This document shows positions 7,577 through 13,331 of a stretch of DNA of 13,331 bases, in pieces (position 1 is the first letter of the stretch; each line of letters begins with the position of its first letter). The stretch comes from Tritrichomonas foetus (taxonomy: Eukaryota; Parabasalia; Tritrichomonadida; Tritrichomonadidae): assembly GCA_001839685.1 (NCBI GenBank), contig MLAK01000044.1:1-13331 (forward strand), given 5' to 3'. The notes under the pieces were generated by a model that saw nothing but the letters and a program-made list of their open reading frames with translations, did not search any database and was not told the DNA's origin. Made by a program: the position numbers and the translations under genes.

Positions 7577-8689
7577 TTATTGTGGCATTTTTCCACCTTT
7601 CTGGTGTCTCCTTGGTGGCCTTTCTCTGTGTGGGAAGATTGGTTGGTCGATCATTTCAGGTGATGTTGTTGCATATGTAAAATGTTGCTTATATCGAGAA
7701 ATGCTTGGATTTAATTTCTTCTCCATATCCCTAGGTGATATATCTTGATTTTCTTCGATAACGTTCCAGAAGTAGTAAGTGAAAATTCCTTGATCTTTTG
7801 CTTTCACTTTTGTCTGTTTTGCAGTTTGATCATCTTTAGCAGCACTGATTGAAATAATGTTTGGTGGGATTATTTCTTTCATTGATGGTTGAGATTGAAT
7901 ATCCCACATAGAACCAGAATGACAACAATCTGTTAATAACACAATCCTTTGCCCGTGTGCGTATTTAGCAAGATATTGAGCAAGTTCATCATCAACAACA
8001 TAACCACTATCGAAGAGCATCACTTCATCATAGCCATCAGATTCATCTCCACTCGTATCAACGATAGAACAGCCATGACCTGTATAAAATATAGTGAGGT
8101 CTGTTGTTGTTTTTTCAAGAACGAATTGGAGCCACTTTTTGAAATGCTTCGGTGTAGAATTATGAAGATAAACAACTTTATATCCCATCTTCTTATGATT
8201 AACAGCAACAGTAACTGAGTCGTTAAGTGGACCAACACCAAGTTGATATTTTGGCTTAGTATAAGTATTACAAACAATAAATAAAACCTTAGCAGCAACT
8301 CCGCCTTCGAATTTTTCACCTTGCTCATCATTTTCTGACTTTTTAGCAAAGTGTCCAACATGTGGATGGTTGAAAAAGAATTTTTCTGCATGTGAAGGTT
8401 CAATATCATTTAAACAATTACCAAGATGATTCAAAGCTTTTAATGCATCATCGATTGAATTCGCATTTCGAAGTTGTTGAAATTCCTCACGCTTGGCTTC
8501 AATTTTCTTTTTGAATTCAGCTATTTTTTGTTGTCTAAGAATCTCTTCCAATTGTTCGTCGTCAGAAGAGTCAGATTCGTGTTCGAGTGGTCCTGGTAAA
8601 GATTCTTCTTCTTCACTTGACTTAATCTTTTCACTGTCATTCTTTATTCCTTGAACTTCTGGACGGACTTGGCTTTCTTCGTTTCCCAT
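7577..8689 (-). CDS. Type I metacaspase-like cysteine peptidase (family C14)
   Basis: Metacaspases are Ca2+-activated peptidases that cleave after Arg or Lys. The 370-residue product begins MGNEESQ, which fits the N-myristoylation pattern. An acidic Ser/Glu-rich stretch (about 18-50) and a charged, probably coiled-coil helix (about 47-75) follow. The caspase-like fold starts near 133 with KVLFIVCN. Catalytic His205 lies in FYTGHG and Cys256 in TDCCHSGS. DESDGYDEVMLFD (about 215-227), VVDDEL and ISAAKDDQTA (281-290) closely match yeast-type metacaspases, including the acidic loop used for Ca2+ and substrate binding. No p20/p10 linker of the type II kind and no Pro/Gln-rich prodomain are present. 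The C-terminus is basic (RERPPRRHQKGGK). The stop reads TAAAAA. The gene converges on the kinase and pseudogene and diverges from the gene at 9609. The catalytic dyad appears intact. Confidence 0.93.
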   Translation of the reverse strand: MGNEESQVRPEVQGIKNDSEKIKSSEEEESLPGPLEHESDSSDDEQLEEILRQQKIAEFKKKIEAKREEFQQLRNANSIDDALKALNHLGNCLNDIEPSHAEKFFFNHPHVGHFAKKSENDEQGEKFEGGVAAKVLFIVCNTYTKPKYQLGVGPLNDSVTVAVNHKKMGYKVVYLHNSTPKHFKKWLQFVLEKTTTDLTIFYTGHGCSIVDTSGDESDGYDEVMLFDSGYVVDDELAQYLAKYAHGQRIVLLTDCCHSGSMWDIQSQPSMKEIIPPNIISISAAKDDQTAKQTKVKAKDQGIFTYYFWNVIEENQDISPRDMEKKLNPSISRYKQHFTYATTSPEMIDQPIFPHRERPPRRHQKGGKMPQ

Positions 8690-8718
8690 CGCTGTGTTTT
8701 AAAATTGTCGAGACAAAA

Positions 8719-8724
8719 AAGTGA
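8719..8724 (-). promoter_or_regulatory. Initiator (Inr)-like motif upstream of metacaspase
   Basis: On the minus strand TCACTT matches the trichomonad Inr consensus TCAYWY. Its +1 adenine is 33 nt before the metacaspase ATG, a little further than is typical. A six-base match in AT-rich DNA is suggestive only. Confidence 0.4.
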
Positions 8725-8834
8725 ATAGAATTTCAATTAATACAAAAATTGCCGAGAAAAGTCAACGTTTTTTAGAAAAAAGAAGTGAATTGAATTCAAC
8801 CTTTTAATCAATTTGAATGAAACCCAGATAGTAT

Positions 8835-9047
8835 TTATTGAAAAAGTGATCTTGTGAATTCATTTTCATGTTGTCTCTCATTTATCGGCTTTTCACGAAT
8901 CGATATTTGTGTTGAACAATATTTCAATAGTTTATTTTTTAGAAATGGTTCGGAAACTTCATCACACAAAATCATTTCATGAGTATTGTATAAGGAAATA
9001 GATGGCCTTTTGATACATGAATAAATTTGTGTTTCATTACATGCCAT
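8835..9047 (-). CDS. Short hypothetical open frame, possibly a gene fragment
   Basis: A 70-codon frame begins with ATG at 9047 (MACNETQIYSCIKRPS) and ends with a stop that reads TAAATA, which resembles the stop/poly(A) overlap of intact genes in this window. An in-frame TGA lies three codons upstream of the ATG, so it does not extend. The composition is mixed and charged (KPINERQHENEF), with no signal peptide, membrane segment or recognisable motif. No initiator-like motif is evident. It could be a small gene, a fragment of a larger dead gene, or chance. Confidence 0.25.
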   Translation of the reverse strand: MACNETQIYSCIKRPSISLYNTHEMILCDEVSEPFLKNKLLKYCSTQISIREKPINERQHENEFTRSLFQ

Positions 9048-9373
9048 GAGATCTCACTTTTCAATCATGAAGTTTGAATCAAATTATGATGTGGTTTAAA
9101 TTTATAGTTTCACAGTATTATTTATATTGATTGCATGATTAAATATTCATAATTTTGCCTTAAAAGAGTCATCACAGAAGATGAAAGTGATCAAAAAGTT
9201 GAATGGACAAATAATTCACCTTTCATTATTATTGGACATTCTCTGATTCTAATGAGAACACCACATAACATAAATATCATTGAATATTAAAATACTAAAA
9301 AATATTTTATTTTTACATAAATATCAAATAATATTTCCAAATTTTAGAACTTTTTATAAATTTTCTTATCTCA

Positions 9374-9571
9374 TTGGTGTTACTGGTTTATAAAAAGGAT
9401 AATATTAATAGCTTTACAGTATTTCAGTCAAAGAATGGGCACTTTTTTCTTGATGTGAACATAATACTGAAGAAAGACCATATAAATACAGAAAAAGTTG
9501 ATTCAAATGCTTCATTGACAGGAATATTTTTGAAAAGTTTATATGCTATTTTGAAATGTTTATTTTCCTGA
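9374..9571 (+). pseudogene. Coding-like open stretch without a start codon
   Basis: The frame is open for 65 codons and reads LVYKKDNINSFTVFQSKNG and FFLDVNIILKKDHINTEKV. It has no ATG at its beginning (its first codon is TTG) and ends at a TGA 35 bp before the karyopherin-like gene, in a different frame from it. I cannot identify a family. It may be a remnant of a gene that once stood here, or a chance open frame. Confidence 0.2.
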
Positions 9572-9607
9572 TTTCGATCAAAAAGTTAGATCGAAACAAC
9601 GTTTCGA
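9572..9607 (+). promoter_or_regulatory. Three-armed, mutually exclusive hairpin set directly before the start codon
   Basis: TTTCGATC (9572-9579) pairs with GATCGAAA (9589-9596). The overlapping TCGAAAC (9591-9597) pairs with GTTTCGA (9601-9607) around a 3-nt loop. The middle arm can therefore pair left or right, and the left arm can also pair with the right arm. The last arm ends one base before the ATG at 9609. These could be paired binding sites in DNA or a 5'-UTR switch. No known element is recognised. Confidence 0.5.
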
Positions 9608-9608
9608 A

Positions 9609-12600
9609 ATGGAGCAAAATACGGCTTATCTCTTGCATCAAATAAATCAAATGCGGGACCCACAATTAGCAAATATATCTCAAAATCAAATCATCGAGTT
9701 TCTTCGTTCTCCGACATCTATCGCGAATTTATTCCAAATCATCTCAGAAATCAAAGACGATTTCATNNNNATCAAATTTGCTCTATTATGCATTACACGA
9801 TACTGTGAGTTCAACAAACAAAATTTAAGCCAAGAAAATATTGATCAAATAAAATCCAATCTTTTGATTCTTTTAACAACCACCCAAAATCCAGAATTTC
9901 TTCCATTAATTATAAATTCAATTTCNACGGTTTTTTATTCACTTCACCAACANAATTGGAATGAACTTTTTGTTTTTGCTTTTTCTGCAAATGAAGATTC
10001 AAATCTTTTTGTGGTTTCAAGCATTCTTGAAATCATCACNCCNATGCTTCCAATGGAAATAATCAATGAAAAAATTCATTATTTTGACGAAATATTGAGT
10101 AGAGGCCTTTTATCTTCACATTTTGAGTATAAACTTGAATGNTTATCTTTTGGTGCTAAAATTGTTGAAAAATCAGAAAATGTTTACTTATTGAAACTCA
10201 TGAAAGATTTGATTCAACAAAATATTCAAGAAATACTTGAGATGGTTCAAAAAACAGGNGATTTTACATTATTTCATCGTTTTTTTAATGCGATTCTTGA
10301 ATACGCTGATCAAGATTTATATTTCATTTTAGATAATGAAATACTTCAAGATTTCTTTAAAATTATATATAATTCTTCAGTCCCTTTTGAACTAAGGATA
10401 CCCTTACATACTTATATCGCAAAAATTTGTGAACATCCAAAATTATTTGACTGTTTCCAAGCTATAACATTTGTTCAGCAAGTTTTTATAAAGGAATCAG
10501 TTTTTATTCGTGAAGTATTTGATTTTTATATGGAAGAAGAAATGCCTAATTTTTTATGGACAGAAACATTTTCGATTATTATTTTAGAAATTATTCCCAT
10601 AATTCCANCAGATAAAATTATTCAANTTTTTAATACAAACTTTATCAACTTTGGTATCATNGAACAAGACAGATGTCGATTTTTGGCACTTTTTTACTTA
10701 TATTGTGCCGTAATTTATGATTNCTCCCTATTCGAAGATATGGTTTTATATTATTTCCCCACTATTATGGGATTTTTAAATGATCCCTCAATAGTTATTC
10801 GTCGCTATACATCTGAGATCCTAACAGTACTACTTCCAATGTATCCGGAAATTATTATAGAAAATTTTCACGCTCTTGTTCAACAAATCATGAACTTTAC
10901 AGTCCAAAATCAAGGACAATTTGGGTCAGATATCCTTGAAGCACTTTTTTCAAGTAAATTTATAAATTCAGANATTGTTGATGAAATTTTCGAACCAACC
11001 TATCAATTTTGTATGNNNGGACTTATGTCAAATATTCACAGTTTATCTTATGATTGTTATTCCATACTTCGNCTACTCATTTCGATTTCTAAACATGTAG
11101 CTACAATTGCACCTGAATTATATCAATTTTGTAAGAACAAAATATCAGAAGATCCTGGCAATTCCGAATTCATGATCATTATCGCTCAATTATTCACCAA
11201 NGCTGCAAATACCATNNTAGGAAATTTNGNAGAATTTCTGACTTTTCTTAATCAAGGTCTAAATTCANATGATTATAACGTTATCAAAGATGTCACTGAA
11301 TCTCTTGATATTTTCCTAAAAGTTCTTTGTAAAAATAGAGAGAACCCAGAATTTAAAAACATCATAAACCAACTCGACATAATCCTTAAAAACGCTTCAN
11401 AACAAAATTACGATCCAGAATTCGCAGATTTTTATTCAGTAAATATGAGAATCTCATGTTTACAACAATATATTCGGTTTACTTATCTTGTTCAACTTAA
11501 TGAAGAACGGTTGTCGTATATTATTTCGTGCTTTTCAATAGCACTGCAAACATTTAATCATTTAAATAATCATAAGCCTTTGTTAGCCTCAATTTGTGAG
11601 TTTTTTGAGTTAATTATTACTTTGAATGATGGCAATGATTTTTTTTCAAACAATTCAGATTTACAGAATATGGGACATCAGATTTTATTATTATTTATTC
11701 ATGATGAACGTTCAAGTATGACAGAATTAACTTACATATTTCAGANTATTTATCAATTAGTTGAGCTTTTTGGATTTGAACGGCTTCAGATCGAATCAGA
11801 TGAAATTTTGAATTTTATTTTCGAAAATAGTGAATTTCATAATTCAATTGACCGAAATGATCATATAAATGAGAATCAAATTAATAAAATTCAATGTGAT
11901 ATGAAACAGCTTAATTCTATGACAGCTGGAAAGGCGATTTTGGCAGTAATTATGAAAGAAAGTAACGAAGAAAAGAAATCAAGAATTCTATCAAACTTTT
12001 TACAATCTCTAATATCCCAAATTNCTAGTGGTAATNAATTCAAATTTATTTCATCATTAAACATTTTTTCNACNATAATAACAGATTCTNCTATCCNTTT
12101 ATTCAATCAAGAAAACTTTGGACAATTTATTTGTCCTGTTCTTGAAATTATGAATGAATCAAAACCAAATGTCATCATGCATATTATTTCTTTNGTTATT
12201 GCATTTACAAAATCACCTTTCATGAGACTTTTGTTCCTTCCTTATGTAAACCAATGTCTTCAGATACTTATTTCGAAATTTAATATGCCTGAATTTACAT
12301 CAAATTTGTATCCAACTGTGCGAGAACTAATGATTGTTTGTATTAGTCAACTTTATCAATATGAAAACGTTGAATTTCCTACTCCTGATATTTTAAGAAT
12401 TATTTTGCCATTTTTGCCGCTGAAAATTCAAATGAAACATTCAAAAACAGTTTATTTATTTATAAATAATCATCAACAAGTGGCTAATGAAAACCCGGAT
12501 ATATATGTTGCCATTGTNAAATTATATATTCAAATTCTATCTAATCAAAATAATGAAATTGAATATATGAATGATGTCACATTATTAACTTTGATATCGT

Positions 12601-12773
12601 CGTTTGTGCACCACTTTTTACATACTAAGGAATCAGATGAAGAACAAAATGCATTTATTGCGGAAACCTTGAATTTTAATGGAAATGCAATTCAAGAATT
12701 TTTTGNTAATTATAACTTAGAAATTCCCAATGACATGCAATGCCCTGAAATTATTGATTTAACTCTTCTATAA
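9609..12773 (+). CDS. Importin-beta/karyopherin-like HEAT-repeat protein
   Basis: The product has 1054 residues, the size expected of importin-beta family transport receptors such as Kap123 or importin-4/5, which carry cargo through nuclear pores. It is almost entirely amphipathic helix pairs with no signal peptide or membrane span. The N-terminus has the family layout: a repeat with FLRSPTSIANLFQIISEI, then IKFALLCITRYCEFN, then a helix pair with NWNELFVFAF, matching the WPELLPFL-type position. Near residues 360-430 are FEDMVLYYFPTIMGFLNDPS and VIRRYTSEILTVLLPMYPE, which fit canonical HEAT repeats with the conserved Asp and Arg. The sequence is highly diverged, so the subfamily is uncertain and other HEAT-repeat proteins are possible. 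Thirty-six ambiguous bases lie in it without breaking the frame. The start is the first ATG, just after a hairpin cluster, and no canonical initiator is seen. Confidence 0.6.
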   Translation: MEQNTAYLLHQINQMRDPQLANISQNQIIEFLRSPTSIANLFQIISEIKDDFXXIKFALLCITRYCEFNKQNLSQENIDQIKSNLLILLTTTQNPEFLPLIINSIXTVFYSLHQXNWNELFVFAFSANEDSNLFVVSSILEIIXXMLPMEIINEKIHYFDEILSRGLLSSHFEYKLEXLSFGAKIVEKSENVYLLKLMKDLIQQNIQEILEMVQKTXDFTLFHRFFNAILEYADQDLYFILDNEILQDFFKIIYNSSVPFELRIPLHTYIAKICEHPKLFDCFQAITFVQQVFIKESVFIREVFDFYMEEEMPNFLWTETFSIIILEIIPIIPXDKIIQXFNTNFINFGIXEQDRCRFLALFYLYCAVIYDXSLFEDMVLYYFPTIMGFLNDPSIVIRRYTSEILTVLLPMYPEIIIENFHALVQQIMNFTVQNQGQFGSDILEALFSSKFINSXIVDEIFEPTYQFCMXGLMSNIHSLSYDCYSILXLLISISKHVATIAPELYQFCKNKISEDPGNSEFMIIIAQLFTXAANTXXGNXXEFLTFLNQGLNSXDYNVIKDVTESLDIFLKVLCKNRENPEFKNIINQLDIILKNASXQNYDPEFADFYSVNMRISCLQQYIRFTYLVQLNEERLSYIISCFSIALQTFNHLNNHKPLLASICEFFELIITLNDGNDFFSNNSDLQNMGHQILLLFIHDERSSMTELTYIFQXIYQLVELFGFERLQIESDEILNFIFENSEFHNSIDRNDHINENQINKIQCDMKQLNSMTAGKAILAVIMKESNEEKKSRILSNFLQSLISQIXSGNXFKFISSLNIFXXIITDSXIXLFNQENFGQFICPVLEIMNESKPNVIMHIISXVIAFTKSPFMRLLFLPYVNQCLQILISKFNMPEFTSNLYPTVRELMIVCISQLYQYENVEFPTPDILRIILPFLPLKIQMKHSKTVYLFINNHQQVANENPDIYVAIXKLYIQILSNQNNEIEYMNDVTLLTLISSFVHHFLHTKESDEEQNAFIAETLNFNGNAIQEFFXNYNLEIPNDMQCPEIIDLTLL

Positions 12774-13233
12774 TGAAAATTTATTCACACAAATAGAAGT
12801 TGCTGATAAATAAGCATGTAACTCAAATAATTGAAGTAACCCCAATAAATTATAGTAATCAATCCTAATTTGCCCGCTGTTATTAACTAATTAAATGACA
12901 AAAAAACTAGTGTATGTAATTACTTTAATAACTTTTCATGAGTAAATAAAAATGTTTGTAAATTAACTATGTAATTACTCTAAGTTTATCATTACTTTAA
13001 TTAATAATTAATATCGAATGAATATTATGTATTTTGTTGAACTGATATTATTATTAATGTTAAATTTAACCACAAGCAAATATATATTGAGTAACTCTAT
13101 TATTGAGTTTGTAGTTTTTATTATTCATAAAATCCCTATTGTTCATTATATATGATGGTGGGATAGAATTTGCTATACTAAATTCTTGTTTACTGAATAA
13201 CTGAATGATCGTGCAGAGTTTATTCTAAAAATT
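12774..13233. other. AT-rich 3' intergenic region
   Basis: No gene is supported. The sequence is A/T-rich with weak internal repetition: TATGTAATTACT occurs at 12913-12924 and again at 12968-12979, followed by related ATTACTTTAA-type words. A 50-codon minus-strand open stretch (13176-13325) runs toward the window edge and is too short to call. Confidence 0.5.
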
Positions 13234-13261
13234 GGAGACATAACCATTAAATATGTCCTCC
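13234..13261. repeat. Hairpin with 9-bp arms, one bulge
   Basis: GGAGACATA (13234-13242) pairs with TATGTC and TCC (13252-13257, 13259-13261), with one bulged C at 13258 and a 9-nt loop. It sits immediately before a larger palindrome, suggesting one structured repeat element. Confidence 0.5.
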
Positions 13262-13267
13262 TATATG

Positions 13268-13322
13268 AAAGGTTTACAAAATGGTCCCCCAAAAAATTTG
13301 TGGGACCATCCCATAAACCTTT
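13268..13322. repeat. Nested 55-bp imperfect palindrome at the window end
   Basis: The outer arms AAAGGTTTA (13268-13276) and TAAACCTTT (13314-13322) pair perfectly. After symmetric 5-nt internal loops, the inner arms TGGTCCCCCAAA (13282-13293) and TTTGTGGGACCA (13297-13308) pair with a single mismatch around a 3-nt loop. It is the most GC-rich non-coding patch in the window. It could be an end of a mobile or dispersed repeat, but the window stops 9 bases later and the element cannot be delimited. Confidence 0.65.
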
Positions 13323-13331
13323 GTCCTACCA

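Larger units (their letters stand above)
8690..9608. other. Divergent intergenic region between metacaspase and karyopherin-like genes
   Basis: AT-rich spacer holding the metacaspase initiator-like site, a short minus-strand open frame (8835-9047), two plus-strand open stretches without an ATG start (9153-9290 and 9374-9571) and a hairpin cluster just before the ATG at 9609. No RNA gene was recognised. Confidence 0.55.

Noticed and set aside
7949..8409. Open frames on both strands overlapping the metacaspase (89 and 129 codons)
   Set aside because: They are shadows of the metacaspase frame, which carries the catalytic motifs.
313..8821. Recurring word TTTGAATGAA upstream of three genes
   Set aside because: Distances to the start codons vary from about 120 to 780 bp, and a 10-mer of this composition is plausible by chance in AT-rich DNA. 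It is not listed as a shared regulatory site.
13176..13325. 50-codon minus-strand open stretch entering from the window edge
   Set aside because: It overlaps the palindrome, has a stop at 13326-13328, and is short enough to be chance.
1..13331. tRNA, rRNA, CRISPR array, transposase or reverse transcriptase
   Set aside because: Looked for on both strands by eye. No tRNA T-loop pattern, spaced repeat array or mobile-element protein motif was found.

Overview
The window looks like nuclear DNA of a trichomonad protist (Parabasalia), perhaps close to Tritrichomonas. The evidence is very AT-rich intergenic DNA, long genes with no visible introns, stop codons that often run into a TAAA poly(A)-type signal, trichomonad initiator-like motifs (TCAYWY) just upstream of two likely start codons, and the protein families present. 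The species is inferred and cannot be proven from this window alone.

Layout, left to right. From 1 to 769 is AT-rich upstream DNA with three inverted repeats. From 770 to 3289 (+) is a secreted or signal-anchored glycoside hydrolase family 95 alpha-L-fucosidase. From 3290 to 4835 is intergenic DNA with a 15-bp minisatellite, an 18-T tract and a coding-like relic. From 4836 to 6530 (+) is a serine/threonine protein kinase with an Asn/Ser-rich tail at each end. From about 6631 to 7470 (+) is a decayed reading frame that ends in a clear transmembrane anchor and looks like a dead surface-protein gene. From 8689 down to 7577 (-) is a type I metacaspase with an N-myristoylation-like start. From 8690 to 9608 is a spacer with short coding-like scraps and a three-armed hairpin set against the next ATG. 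From 9609 to 12773 (+) is a 1054-residue importin-beta/karyopherin-like helical-repeat protein. From 12774 to 13331 is an AT-rich tail ending in a GC-richer nested palindrome at the window edge.

The genes do not form an obvious pathway and seem to be independently transcribed single genes. The broader signals are a 5'-to-3' fall in CpG within genes, and ambiguous bases confined to two coding regions and concentrated at third codon positions. I see no compelling new multi-gene system. The strongest leads are the pseudogene, the myristoylation-like metacaspase start, the alternative hairpins before the karyopherin-like gene and the terminal palindrome.
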